The position numbers and the translations under genes are program-made. Source: Acidobacteriota bacterium (GTDB taxonomy: Bacteria > Acidobacteriota > Aminicenantia > UBA2199). From it: 18,441 nt of DNA. Positions 1 through 7,236 of the stretch are shown here, one piece after another. The notes under the pieces were generated by a model that saw only the letters and a program-made list of their open reading frames with translations, was not told the DNA's origin and did no database searches. The DNA lies in the NCBI GenBank assembly GCA_028749105.1, contig JAQUQF010000007.1, forward strand, positions 1-18,441, in the 5' to 3' direction. Every line of letters starts with the position of its first letter. Position 1 is the stretch's first letter.

Positions 1-827
1 TTCCGATCTTCCATAGCGTTCTCCACGTCGCGAATGAACCCGGGCAGGCGAAAATTGCTGGCGATGCCAAGCCGACGGAGCTCGGCCTCCAGTGCCGGCC
101 GTTGCTCGCCGTCGCCGGTGATGATGAAAAAGACGGCTGGATCCCTGGCAATGACCCGGGCGGCGATGGCCGCCAAATGGAACAGCCCCTTCTGCGGCTT
201 GAAGGGGGCGATCATGCCGCAGACGAATGCATCGTCAGGCAAAGCATATTTCCGTTTCGCCGCCACCGCATCCCCGGCGGCGGTAAAGCGAGCCAGCGGG
301 AAGCCGCTGCGGATAAGGGTAAAATTGTCAGTGACCAGCCCATGACGTCGAGCCAGGTCGATATCGCCATGAGCGACAAAAACGAAATGGCCTGTCAGGC
401 GGCGGCAGGCTTTTTCCGCGAACAGATAGAAGCGGCGCAATAAAAAGGGCTGGAACGGCGAGAAGGAAAAGCCGTGGACCGAGTGGACGATGACCGGGAT
501 CCCGGCCAGGCGGGCGGCCACCCGTCCCAGGATGCCGGCCTTGGACGAATGGGTATGGACGATCTGCGGCCGGATGCGCCTGAAGAGGCGCACGATCTGA
601 AACAGGGCCTGGATGTCCCTGAAAAAGCGGATCTTGCGGCCCAGGGCGGGTACGATGACCAGGCGATCCTCAGCCAAGCGGGGCTGAGGAATCCCTCCTG
701 GTCCGCAGAGCAGATAGGCGTCAAAGCGCGCCGGATCGAGGTGTTCGACCGTATACAGCGTATTGAGCTGCGCCCCGCCGAGTTCCAGCTTGGTGATCAC
801 GTGGACAACGACGATCTTGCCGCTCAT
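1..827 (-). CDS. GT4-family glycosyltransferase, 3' end beyond the window
   Basis: This is the last visible gene of the minus-strand glycan operon. It starts at the ATG at 827-825, runs without a stop to base 1, and shows 275 codons of the N-terminal and central parts. Seen: residues 1-20 begin with a beta strand followed by ELGGAQ (15-20), the usual N-terminal glycine motif of GT-B enzymes. A VHTHSSKAGILGR-type segment follows (about residue 95), then HSVHGFSFSPFQPF, and in the second Rossmann half IAPFKPQKG and ITGDGEQRPALEAEL. These are typical of GT4 (RfaB/EpsD-like) retaining glycosyltransferases that add sugars from nucleotide donors to a lipid-linked glycan on the cytoplasmic face. The start overlaps the upstream stop as ATGA, so translation is probably coupled. 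Donor and acceptor cannot be read from sequence. The C-terminal nucleotide-binding EX7E region lies outside the window. Confidence 0.88.
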   Translation of the reverse strand, partial: MSGKIVVVHVITKLELGGAQLNTLYTVEHLDPARFDAYLLCGPGGIPQPRLAEDRLVIVPALGRKIRFFRDIQALFQIVRLFRRIRPQIVHTHSSKAGILGRVAARLAGIPVIVHSVHGFSFSPFQPFLLRRFYLFAEKACRRLTGHFVFVAHGDIDLARRHGLVTDNFTLIRSGFPLARFTAAGDAVAAKRKYALPDDAFVCGMIAPFKPQKGLFHLAAIAARVIARDPAVFFIITGDGEQRPALEAELRRLGIASNFRLPGFIRDVENAMEDR

Positions 828-2053
828 GCCCGGTTGATCCGCCCAGCCGTTTCCCTGGCCATGAGGATATCATCGGCCATGGAAGAATAATTCCAGCTGC
901 CATAGCGGCCGATGGAATGGATCTGCTGCCGGCGCAGGTGCGACAGGACCGCGGGAACCAGGCGCGGCCAGTTGCGGTCGAAAACCACGTAGGAAACGGG
1001 GATCTTTTTCAGGTCATAAAACAGGATCTCGTTCTCATTGGCAATCATTCCGGTGCGGCGCAGGGTGTATGAGAGCTCGCGGAACAACTGCGGCGCATCG
1101 AGAGGGGCGCCGGACCCGATTGTTTTCTCCAGGTAAACGGCGACCGGCCCGGCGGCGGGATAATAGCCGGCCCGGTAGAAAGGGAAGCGCTTTTCGGGAA
1201 GATAGAGCCAGTGGAAGCGGCGCCGGCGCTGCGCCAGGACGGCATTGACCACCAGCGTGGAGATATGCTGCAGCTGCTGGCGGGGAAAAGGGGGCGATGG
1301 GGAGATGATCTTCAGAAGTTCTTTGAGCGGCATGGTGCTGATCAGGTTCTCGTAGTGATACTCACCCGCGTCCGTGAGCACTTTCTTGCTTCCCGGCTCG
1401 ATGCGGATGACTCGCTCATGGAAGCGAATGCGATCCCGCACGCCCCGGCTGTAGCTGTCGATGAAGCCCTGGAGGGAGTGGGCAGGATAATAAAAGACCG
1501 GATTGTAGCCCTCGGAGAATCGTCGTCGGCCCCGCGAACCGGCCAGTACCTCCTCCAGCCTGGGAACAGGGATGCTCCCCTTGTCCATCCCGGGGATCAG
1601 CCGCGATAGAGGACGTCCGTAGAATTTTTGCAGGTACGGTATAAAAAACAGGCGGCAGAAGCGCTGTCCAAAGCTGGCCAGCAGGAATTCCTCCAAGTTT
1701 TCCCCATTGCGGATGCTGCCGGCAAGGATCTCGGCGAGGATGGGCCGGCGCAGGAGCGCCGGGAGATAGGCCAGGTGGTACTGCAGGGAATAGGGGATGA
1801 AGCGCCCCAGGAGGAAGACCTTGCTGTCGCGGCGGAATTCCCGGAAAAGCTGGAACATCTCCACATGCGCCTTGATCTTCGGCTTGTCCAGGAAATGGAA
1901 ATAATGGCCGCCATAATCGAAGGCGAAGCCGTTGGCCCGGTATTGCCCCGAAAGGCCACCTGCCGCGTCGCTTTTTTCCAGGATGACAAAATCGCCGTCC
2001 AGCGCCTGACCGGCGCTCAAGCCCGATATGCCGGCGCCGATGATTACATTCAT
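824..2053 (-). CDS. FAD-dependent amine-oxidase / UDP-galactopyranose-mutase-like protein
   Basis: A 409-aa flavoprotein. I chose the ATG at 2053-2051 because it places the dinucleotide-binding motif GAGISG at residues 6-11 and overlaps the upstream stop as ATGA. An in-frame extension to 2200 adds only sequence inside the upstream gene. Seen: the N-terminal Rossmann motif, the ribose-binding acid at the end of strand 2 (VILEKSDAAGG, E26), and FDYGGHYFHF (45-54), which resembles the FAD-contacting HYFH region of NAD(P)-binding amine oxidases and UDP-galactopyranose mutases. No membrane segment is seen. In polysaccharide clusters such proteins are often labelled protoporphyrinogen-oxidase-like, and some isomerise or oxidise sugars or lipid intermediates. 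The position between a WecA-like and a GT4 gene argues for a role in glycan or lipid-carrier modification rather than haem synthesis. The reaction is not determinable here. Confidence 0.82.
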   Translation of the reverse strand: MNVIIGAGISGLSAGQALDGDFVILEKSDAAGGLSGQYRANGFAFDYGGHYFHFLDKPKIKAHVEMFQLFREFRRDSKVFLLGRFIPYSLQYHLAYLPALLRRPILAEILAGSIRNGENLEEFLLASFGQRFCRLFFIPYLQKFYGRPLSRLIPGMDKGSIPVPRLEEVLAGSRGRRRFSEGYNPVFYYPAHSLQGFIDSYSRGVRDRIRFHERVIRIEPGSKKVLTDAGEYHYENLISTMPLKELLKIISPSPPFPRQQLQHISTLVVNAVLAQRRRRFHWLYLPEKRFPFYRAGYYPAAGPVAVYLEKTIGSGAPLDAPQLFRELSYTLRRTGMIANENEILFYDLKKIPVSYVVFDRNWPRLVPAVLSHLRRQQIHSIGRYGSWNYSSMADDILMARETAGRINRA

Positions 2054-3051
2054 TCCATTTTCACGGCCGCCAGGACACTTCCCAAAACAATGAAAAAACA
2101 GGCAACCACAACGCTGGCGGCCAGGGTGAAGCGGGGCGTGGAAAAGAAACTGACAATAACCAGAGCGGACAGGGCCAGCTGTATGAACAGGATGACGCAA
2201 ACGGTTTGCTGGGCCGTGCCGTTCATCTTTTTGCGCAGACGCAAGGCGAAATGGTCCGGGCTGCCCAGGAAAGGGGACTTGCCCTTCAGGAGACGCAGCA
2301 GGATGACATAAGTCAAGTCAAAGAGCGGGATGCCCAGGATGAAAATTCCCGCGATGAACGCCAGGCGGTTGAAGCGGGTGTAGCGCACCATCATGGCCAG
2401 GGAACCGATGATCAGCCCCAGGACCATACTCCCGGCATCGCCGAGGTAGATGCGGGCCGGTTCCCAGTTGAATTTGAGGAAAGCCAGCAGGGCGCCCGCC
2501 AGGCTGATGGCCAGCATGGAGATCAGGAAGTCGCCCGTGTACAGCGAGACGACGAATATGGTCAGGGCGCTTATGGCCCCGATGGATGCCGCCAGACCAT
2601 CCATGATGTCGATGATGTTGAAGGCGTTGATCACGGTCAGGATCCAAAACATGGAAAGGGTGATGTCCAGCCACTTGGGAAAAAACACCAGGTCGATGAC
2701 GATGCCGCTCTTGAGCAGGATGTAAGTGGCCACGACCTGGAAAATGAACTTGATCGCCGGAGTGAGCGCCTTCAGATCATCGAGGAGCCCCACCAGCAGC
2801 AGGATAGAGCTGGCGAACAGGATCCCCAGCAAGTGCTGGTTGAAATCGAACACCAGGCTGATCGGCGAGATGAAGGCGAAATAAAGAACCAGCCCTCCCA
2901 GGTATGGCACGGGCCGCGAATGCTTTTTCAACTTGCCGTCAGGCTGGTCCAGTATTCCATAGCGAACAGCGGCCTTTTGCGCCAGTGGCGTCCCGTACAA
3001 GGCAAGCAAAAAGGCAAGGATGAACGAAAAAGCCAGGAGAATCTCATTCAT
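2050..3051 (-). CDS. WecA/TagO-like polyprenyl-phosphate sugar-1-phosphate transferase
   Basis: A 333-aa polytopic membrane protein of the GT4/MraY-WecA family, which moves a HexNAc-1-phosphate from a UDP-sugar to undecaprenyl phosphate, the first membrane step of O-antigen, teichoic acid or related glycans. Seen: about ten hydrophobic segments; the magnesium-binding pair D91-D92 in LLDDLKAL; the family motif NAFNIIDIMDGLA (142-154) with N145, D148 and D151; YLGDAGS with D205; and the cytoplasmic SPDHFALRL (264-272), the counterpart of the histidine-rich substrate motif of WecA. HSRPVPYLGG (44-53) is the usual N-terminal loop. Its length fits WecA/TagO and MraY, but the HFALRL form favours WecA/TagO over MraY. 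It overlaps the upstream GT2 gene by 8 bases and the downstream flavoprotein by 4 (ATGA). Confidence 0.93.
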   Translation of the reverse strand: MNEILLAFSFILAFLLALYGTPLAQKAAVRYGILDQPDGKLKKHSRPVPYLGGLVLYFAFISPISLVFDFNQHLLGILFASSILLLVGLLDDLKALTPAIKFIFQVVATYILLKSGIVIDLVFFPKWLDITLSMFWILTVINAFNIIDIMDGLAASIGAISALTIFVVSLYTGDFLISMLAISLAGALLAFLKFNWEPARIYLGDAGSMVLGLIIGSLAMMVRYTRFNRLAFIAGIFILGIPLFDLTYVILLRLLKGKSPFLGSPDHFALRLRKKMNGTAQQTVCVILFIQLALSALVIVSFFSTPRFTLAASVVVACFFIVLGSVLAAVKME

Positions 3052-3973
3052 GGTCTTTGATCAGCTTCCTTTTTTCCCAAGCCCGCTTGAACGCGGAGCG
3101 GGAGCGGACCAAGGCGATTATAATTTTGGGAGAACGGATTGTCAATGAACCGGCCCATAGCAGGTCTTTGGCCAGAACGAACGGCAGTGTCCACCAAAGG
3201 CGGCGGAAACGGTAGTTCTTGATCAGGGTTAGGTAGCGGTTCTTCAGCAGGTGGAAGCGCAACGGGGCGGGCCGCGCCTGGGTCAGCGAAAAGCGCGACC
3301 AGCGCGACCTGGGAAGCGTGGCGCTGCGGAAATGGTAGGCGACCGCCCCGGGGGTGAAAAAAACCTTCAGCCCCAGGATGCGGGCGCGCCAGCCGATATC
3401 GAAGTCCTCCCAGAACATAAAGAAGTCGCTGTCGTAATACTCGCCAGCGATTTTCAGGATGTCCAGGGCGCGCCTTGAAAAAACGGTCGCCGCCCCGCAA
3501 ACGGAGAATACTTCCCGCTCGACCAGGGTTGCGCGCGCCAGGGGTCGGCCATAGCCTGACTCACGGGGATACAGCGCCAGCGAGCACTCCTGACCGGCCG
3601 AGTCGATGGTCTCGCGGTCGAAGCGCAGGATGAGCGGCGAGAGGAGGCCGGCCTGCGGCTGCCGGGCAAAGAACTCCAGGACGCGGCGATTGAACTCGGG
3701 GTCCAGGAAGATGTCGGCATTGGCCACCAGCACCAGGGCAGAAGTGGTCCGTTCGATGCCCTGGTTGGCCGCAGCGGCGTAGCCGATGTTGTCCGGCAGC
3801 AGGACCTTCTCCAGCGCTGGGAAGGCGTCCATGACCACCCGCGCCCCATCCTGAGAGGCGTTGTCCACAACGATCACCTGCTGGAAGGGGACGGTCTGGC
3901 CGAAGAGCGAGCGGAAGTTGGCCTCCAGGAATTTTTCGGAATTGAAGCTGACGACAACCGCGCTGATTTCCAC
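3044..3973 (-). CDS. GT2-family (rhamnosyltransferase-like) glycosyltransferase
   Basis: A 309-aa inverting GT-A glycosyltransferase. Seen: the N-terminal AVVVSFNSEKFL, VVDNASQDG with D37, the metal-binding region NADIFLD (85-91; D87), and WEDFDIGWR (188-196), the WED/W-R motif of the WbbL/RfbN-like rhamnosyltransferase subgroup. The C terminus is basic with weak hydrophobic stretches, so the enzyme is probably cytoplasmic and membrane associated. The start is GTG at 3973-3971, 34 bases after the stop of the serine-palmitoyltransferase-like gene. No other start puts the beta strand at the extreme N terminus. A GGGGT stretch lies upstream but the ribosome-binding site is weak. It overlaps the next gene by 8 bases. 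Rhamnose as donor is a family tendency only. Confidence 0.9.
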   Translation of the reverse strand: MEISAVVVSFNSEKFLEANFRSLFGQTVPFQQVIVVDNASQDGARVVMDAFPALEKVLLPDNIGYAAAANQGIERTTSALVLVANADIFLDPEFNRRVLEFFARQPQAGLLSPLILRFDRETIDSAGQECSLALYPRESGYGRPLARATLVEREVFSVCGAATVFSRRALDILKIAGEYYDSDFFMFWEDFDIGWRARILGLKVFFTPGAVAYHFRSATLPRSRWSRFSLTQARPAPLRFHLLKNRYLTLIKNYRFRRLWWTLPFVLAKDLLWAGSLTIRSPKIIIALVRSRSAFKRAWEKRKLIKDHE

Positions 3974-4007
3974 TTGGCCGCCGGACCCCGCGGTCAGCCG
4001 CCCGGGC

Positions 4008-5189
4008 TCAGATCAGCCCCAGGAGCTTGCCGCCCTCTTTGAATCCTTTCAGGATGAATTCCAGGTCGGCGTCGGTGTGGGTGGCCGTGAACGAGGTCCG
4101 GATCAGGGAATCTTCGGACGGCACGGCCGGCGCGATCACCGGGTTGGTGAATATCCCGAAGTCGCGCAAGAACTTCCACATCATGAAGGTCTTCTCATAA
4201 TCGTGGATGAAGACGGGAATAATGGGCGTCTCGGTGTTTCCCGTATGGAAGCCCATGGCCGTCAACTCCTTGTTCATGATGCGGGTGATCTCCCACAGGC
4301 GCTTCCGGCGCCAGGGCTCGCCCTGAATGATCTCCAGCGCCTTGTGCGCGGCGCCCAGGGCGGCTGGCGTGATGGATGCGGAAAAGATCAGCGACCGGGC
4401 ATGGTGCTTGATGTACTGGATGATCTTGCTGTCGCCGGCGACATACCCCCCCAGAGAAGCGAACGACTTGGAAAATGTCGTCATGATCAGGTCCACTTCG
4501 CCGACCAGACCGAAATGCTCGGCCGTTCCCCGCCCTTTTTCCCCCATGACACCGACCCCATGGGCGTCGTCGACCATTAGTCTGGCGTGGTATTTTTTGG
4601 CCAGCTTGACGATCTGCGGCAGGTTGGACAGGTCGCCTTCCATGCTGAAGACGCCGTCGACGACAATCAGCTTGCCCTTGTCGGCGGGCTGATGGGCCAA
4701 CTTGTCTTCCAGGTCCTTCATGTCGTTGTGCTTGAACTTGGCGATGTGGGCATACGAGAGGCGCACGGCGTCCATGATCGAAGCATGGACCATGCGGTCC
4801 AGGACGATGACGTCGTCGCGGCCGGCCAGGGCCGAGATGGCTCCCAGGTTGGTCTGCATGCCCGTCGAGAAGGTCAGGGCTTCTTCCTTGCCCATGAAGT
4901 GGGCCAGCTTCTTCTCCAGCTCGACGTGCAGCGAGTAGGTCCCGTTCAGGAAGCGGGAACCGCAGGTGGACGTGCCGTATTTCTCGACGGCGGCAATGGC
5001 CGCGGCCTTGATCCTGCGGTCATCGAAGAGCCCAAGGTAGTTGTTGGAGCCGACCATGAGGATCTTCTTGCCGTTGACCCAGACATGGTTCCCCTCCACT
5101 TTCTCGATCTCGGTAAAATAGGGGTAGAGGCCCAACTTTTTATAGTCTTCCGCCTGGGTGAATTCAAAGCATTTTTTAAAAACATCCAT
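4008..5189 (-). CDS. serine-palmitoyltransferase-like alpha-oxoamine synthase (PLP)
   Basis: A 393-aa fold-type I PLP enzyme of the family that includes BioF, KBL, ALA synthase and serine palmitoyltransferase (SPT). These join an amino acid to an acyl-CoA or acyl-ACP with loss of CO2. Seen: GSNNYLGL (47-54); GTSTCGSRFLNG (72-83); H135, which stacks on PLP; the cofactor pair D207 and H210 in DDAHGVG; and the Schiff-base lysine K241 in TTFSKSFASLGGYVAGD. The YPYFTEIE start and the SKSFASLGG form match bacterial SPTs better than BioF or KBL, by recollection of the family. SPT makes 3-ketosphinganine from serine and palmitoyl thioester. It heads the glycan operon and faces a CerR-like reductase across 49 bases, which supports sphingolipid-type synthesis. 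No acyl carrier protein or ceramide synthase gene is in the window. A Shine-Dalgarno sequence precedes the ATG. Confidence 0.85.
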   Translation of the reverse strand: MDVFKKCFEFTQAEDYKKLGLYPYFTEIEKVEGNHVWVNGKKILMVGSNNYLGLFDDRRIKAAAIAAVEKYGTSTCGSRFLNGTYSLHVELEKKLAHFMGKEEALTFSTGMQTNLGAISALAGRDDVIVLDRMVHASIMDAVRLSYAHIAKFKHNDMKDLEDKLAHQPADKGKLIVVDGVFSMEGDLSNLPQIVKLAKKYHARLMVDDAHGVGVMGEKGRGTAEHFGLVGEVDLIMTTFSKSFASLGGYVAGDSKIIQYIKHHARSLIFSASITPAALGAAHKALEIIQGEPWRRKRLWEITRIMNKELTAMGFHTGNTETPIIPVFIHDYEKTFMMWKFLRDFGIFTNPVIAPAVPSEDSLIRTSFTATHTDADLEFILKGFKEGGKLLGLI

Positions 5190-5196
5190 GTTTCAC

Positions 5197-5202
5197 TCCT
5201 CG
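5197..5202 (-). promoter_or_regulatory. Shine-Dalgarno of the SPT-like gene
   Basis: On the minus strand CGAGGAG precedes the ATG at 5189 by about seven bases. This gene therefore uses an ordinary ribosome-binding site, unlike its divergent neighbour at 5239, whose promoter lies within this same leader. Confidence 0.7.
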
Positions 5203-5203
5203 T

Positions 5204-5232
5204 TTGCAATGGTCGCAGGGATTCTATAGAAT
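5204..5232 (+). promoter_or_regulatory. promoter of the CerR-like gene, predicted leaderless
   Basis: A -35-like TTGCAA at 5204-5209, a 17-base spacer and a -10-like TAGAAT at 5227-5232. Six bases (GGCACC) follow before the ATG at 5239, so the expected transcription start is the A of the start codon. The -10 is half of a perfect 12-base palindrome ATTCTATAGAAT (5221-5232), so the opposite strand also carries TAGAAT. I see no good -35 on the minus strand. Confidence 0.6.
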
Positions 5233-5238
5233 GGCACC

Positions 5239-6210
5239 ATGAAAATTTTGGTGACCGGAGGCACGGGGTTCGTCGGCCGCCACCTGGTCGAGGCGCTGCT
5301 GGCGGAAGGCCGCCACCGCGTGCACGTTCTGGTCAGGGACAACGGCAAGCTGGAGGCCTGCGCCTTCAAGGACGCCGTTTCAACGGTCCGGGGAGATCTT
5401 TTCGTTTGCGAAGCGATTCCCGAGGACATCGATACGGTGTTCCATCTGGCGGCCGTGACCAAAGCGCTGACCCCCGGCGAGTTCACGCGGGTCAATGAAG
5501 AAGGGACCCGTTCGCTCCTGGAAAAACTCCAGCCCCTGAAAAACCTGCAAAAATTCGTCCTGCTGTCTTCGTTGGCCGCTGCCGGTCCCAGCCGCGGCGG
5601 CATCGCTGTGCACGAAGACATGCCTGCAAAACCGATCTCATTGTACGGCAGGAGCAAGCGGGCCCAGGAAGAACTCGTTGCGGCAAGCGGTGCGGCCTCG
5701 CATGTCATCATCCGCGCCCCGATTGTTTTCGGTCCGGGCGACATGGACATGCTCGATGCGTTCCGCATCGTCGCCAGGGGGATCGTGCCGCTTCTGGGCA
5801 GGAAGGAGCGCCGATACTCGGTCATATATGTCAAGGACCTAGTGCGCGCCATGATCGCTGCCGCCTTCAGCCCTTGCCGGAACGAGATTTTTTATGTCGC
5901 CAATCCGGAAACAATCGAATGGCGGGAGCTCATGGAAATGGTCTCCCGCCTGCTGGGGAAAAAGAAAGCGCGCACGATCGTGATTCCCGAAGCGTTGGGC
6001 CGCATTCTGGCCGAGTTCTCCGAGCTGAGCATCCGCGCCTTTGGCAAGAAGGCGATCTTCAACCGCGACAAATTCAACGAGATGAAATTCCCAGCTTGGG
6101 TATGCTCGGCCGCGAAGATCGAAACCATGCTCCATTTTCAACCCCGGATCCCGCTGCCGGCCGCACTGGAGGAAACACTCGGCTGGTACCGCGAGCGGAA
6201 TCTGCTGTGA
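5239..6210 (+). CDS. NAD-dependent epimerase/dehydratase family reductase, CerR-like
   Basis: A 323-aa extended short-chain dehydrogenase/reductase. Seen: the NAD(P) motif TGGTGFVG (6-13), HLAAVT (69-74), LLSSLAAAG with S110/S111, and the catalytic Y136 and K140 in SLYGRSK, followed by RAPIVFGPGDMDM. The C-terminal half carries the usual substrate domain. Members act on nucleotide sugars, sterol-type alcohols or, in bacterial sphingolipid pathways, reduce the 3-oxo group of ketoceramide (CerR). The divergent SPT-like neighbour makes the last role attractive, but the sequence alone cannot exclude a nucleotide-sugar substrate for the neighbouring glycan genes. There is no Shine-Dalgarno; the promoter places the transcript start at the ATG. 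It ends 7 bases from the converging stop at 6218. Confidence 0.83.
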   Translation: MKILVTGGTGFVGRHLVEALLAEGRHRVHVLVRDNGKLEACAFKDAVSTVRGDLFVCEAIPEDIDTVFHLAAVTKALTPGEFTRVNEEGTRSLLEKLQPLKNLQKFVLLSSLAAAGPSRGGIAVHEDMPAKPISLYGRSKRAQEELVAASGAASHVIIRAPIVFGPGDMDMLDAFRIVARGIVPLLGRKERRYSVIYVKDLVRAMIAAAFSPCRNEIFYVANPETIEWRELMEMVSRLLGKKKARTIVIPEALGRILAEFSELSIRAFGKKAIFNRDKFNEMKFPAWVCSAAKIETMLHFQPRIPLPAALEETLGWYRERNLL

Positions 6211-6217
6211 GGAGCCT

Positions 6218-6694
6218 TCATTTTTTCTTGATCTTGTAGTTTCGGCGGGAAACGAAGTTGGTCGAGAATTTCTGCGTGGTTTTCACCGACCAGTTGTCCG
6301 GAAAGAGCATGGTGAAAACAACCTCGCCGCTGATGGTCAGGCTGCCCAGCAGCGCCCCTTCGTTCAGCTTGAAGGGGACCTCGATCTCCTTTTGCGGGTC
6401 CAGGAAAACGCCGGCATTCTCCTGGGTGGTGGGAAGGTTCAGTTCCGAGCCGGCGAAGAATATCTTGGCAAACGACAGGTTTTCATTCTCATCCATGCGG
6501 ATCAGGAACTCGGGGTTGGCCGAGATCTTCACCCCGTTGCGGACAACGATCTTGATCTTCAGCAGGCCTTCATTGCCTTGCAGGACCTGGCGCGGGGACA
6601 CCAGGCATTCGATCTTCATGAAATCGTCCTGAGCATATCCCGGACCAATTGCCAAGAGCAGGATAATCAACAAAAAAAGGAGATGTTTGGTCAT
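6218..6694 (-). CDS. small secreted protein, weakly DsbD-N-like
   Basis: A 158-aa exported protein of unknown function. Seen: a signal peptide at residues 1-21 (MTK, a long leucine/isoleucine core, then GYAQ as a probable cleavage site), followed by a single beta-rich domain with no cysteine pair and no further membrane segment, and a basic tail RRNYKIKKK. The pattern VSPRQVLQGNEGLLKIKIVVRNGVKISANPEF resembles the alpha-domain start of DsbD-like proteins (a strand pair, then 'G-hINANP'), but only one cysteine (in IECLVSP) is seen in the mature part, so disulfide chemistry is unlikely. It is probably periplasmic or surface exposed. It has its own promoter and follows the Rrf2 gene by 88 bases on the same strand. 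Confidence 0.72.
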   Translation of the reverse strand: MTKHLLFLLIILLLAIGPGYAQDDFMKIECLVSPRQVLQGNEGLLKIKIVVRNGVKISANPEFLIRMDENENLSFAKIFFAGSELNLPTTQENAGVFLDPQKEIEVPFKLNEGALLGSLTISGEVVFTMLFPDNWSVKTTQKFSTNFVSRRNYKIKKK

Positions 6695-6708
6695 CGTTCT
6701 ATCATTGG

Positions 6709-6737
6709 AATATACTATGTTTCAGGTGAATTGTCAA
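6709..6737 (-). promoter_or_regulatory. sigma70-type promoter of the secreted-protein gene
   Basis: On the minus strand: TTGACA (6737-6732), 17-base spacer, TATATT (6714-6709). The -10 ends 14 bases before the ATG at 6694, so the predicted 5' leader is only about 8 bases. That is too short for a normal Shine-Dalgarno and none is seen. Confidence 0.75.
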
Positions 6738-6782
6738 CCGCAGCCGATTCGGAAGCCTTATCGGAGCTTGCTCTCAGGGATA

Positions 6783-7190
6783 TCAGGGCTTTTCAACCTT
6801 GTTTTGGAGAATATCGCGGATGGTGACAGGCAAAAAATGCTCATGCAGGGTCCTATCCAGCATTTCCCAGACCTGCCTGGCCAGGCAGGAGTCCTCGAGA
6901 TTGCATTTCTTGCCCAAAACGCAATCGGTCAGCGACAGCCGTTCGTTGAACGCAGCCATCAGATGCTGCATGGTGATCTCCTCCGGCTTTTTATTCATTT
7001 CATAACCGCCGTAGATCCCCTGCACGCTTTTGATCAACCCCGCCTTTTCCAGGGGTCCGGCCAGTTTTCGCAGGTATTTCGGTGAAACGTTCATCAGGCG
7101 GCTCAGTTCGGTCGTATTGATCAGCCGCTCTCCCTGGGCAATGGCGATCAGCATGCGCAAGCCATAGCGGATCTTGGTATTGATCTTCAT
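6783..7190 (-). CDS. Rrf2-family transcriptional regulator with three cysteines
   Basis: A 135-aa Rrf2/IscR-type winged-helix regulator. Seen: KINTKIRYGLRMLIAIA at the N terminus, the helix-turn-helix around residues 25-45 (NTTELSRLMNVSPKYLRKL), the wing at 55-65 (SVQGIYGGYEM), and C90, C96 and C102 in the C-X5-C-X5-C spacing that binds an iron-sulfur cluster in IscR, NsrR and RsrR relatives. It probably senses iron-sulfur status, redox or nitric oxide, and these regulators usually repress their own gene. A strong promoter directly abuts the coding region, so a repressor bound between 7190 and 7225 would block it. No isc/suf or nitric-oxide genes are in the window, so the regulon is unknown. 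Start ATG at 7190-7188; no Shine-Dalgarno. Confidence 0.93.
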   Translation of the reverse strand: MKINTKIRYGLRMLIAIAQGERLINTTELSRLMNVSPKYLRKLAGPLEKAGLIKSVQGIYGGYEMNKKPEEITMQHLMAAFNERLSLTDCVLGKKCNLEDSCLARQVWEMLDRTLHEHFLPVTIRDILQNKVEKP

Positions 7191-7196
7191 TGGGAA

Positions 7197-7225
7197 AATA
7201 TACCCTTTTCAGTACAATTCGTCAA
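7197..7225 (-). promoter_or_regulatory. promoter of the Rrf2 gene, predicted leaderless
   Basis: On the minus strand: TTGACG (7225-7220), 17-base spacer, TATATT (7202-7197), then exactly six bases (TTCCCA) and the ATG at 7190. The expected transcription start is the A of the ATG. It lies between the gene start and the terminator of the upstream TPR gene. Confidence 0.8.
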
Positions 7226-7236
7226 ATCGAATGCGC

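Noticed and set aside
2054..2200. N-terminal extension of the flavoprotein (49 extra residues)
   Set aside because: It lies within the WecA-like gene and pushes the GAGISG motif to residue 55; the ATGA-coupled start at 2053 fits better.
2206..3060. A 284-codon plus-strand open frame opposite the WecA-like gene
   Set aside because: It lies entirely antisense to a gene with clear family motifs, its translation is low-complexity (Gln/Asp/Glu-rich) as expected for the complement of a membrane gene, and it has no promoter or ribosome-binding site.
4587..5498. A 303-codon plus-strand open frame across the start of the SPT-like gene and into the CerR-like gene
   Set aside because: It is a shadow in another frame of two genes with strong motifs and would disrupt both.
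7203..7236. Possible palindromic operator for the Rrf2 protein upstream of its own gene
   Set aside because: The AATT-centred sequence near 7216-7219 has no symmetric arms when compared base by base, so I do not call a site.
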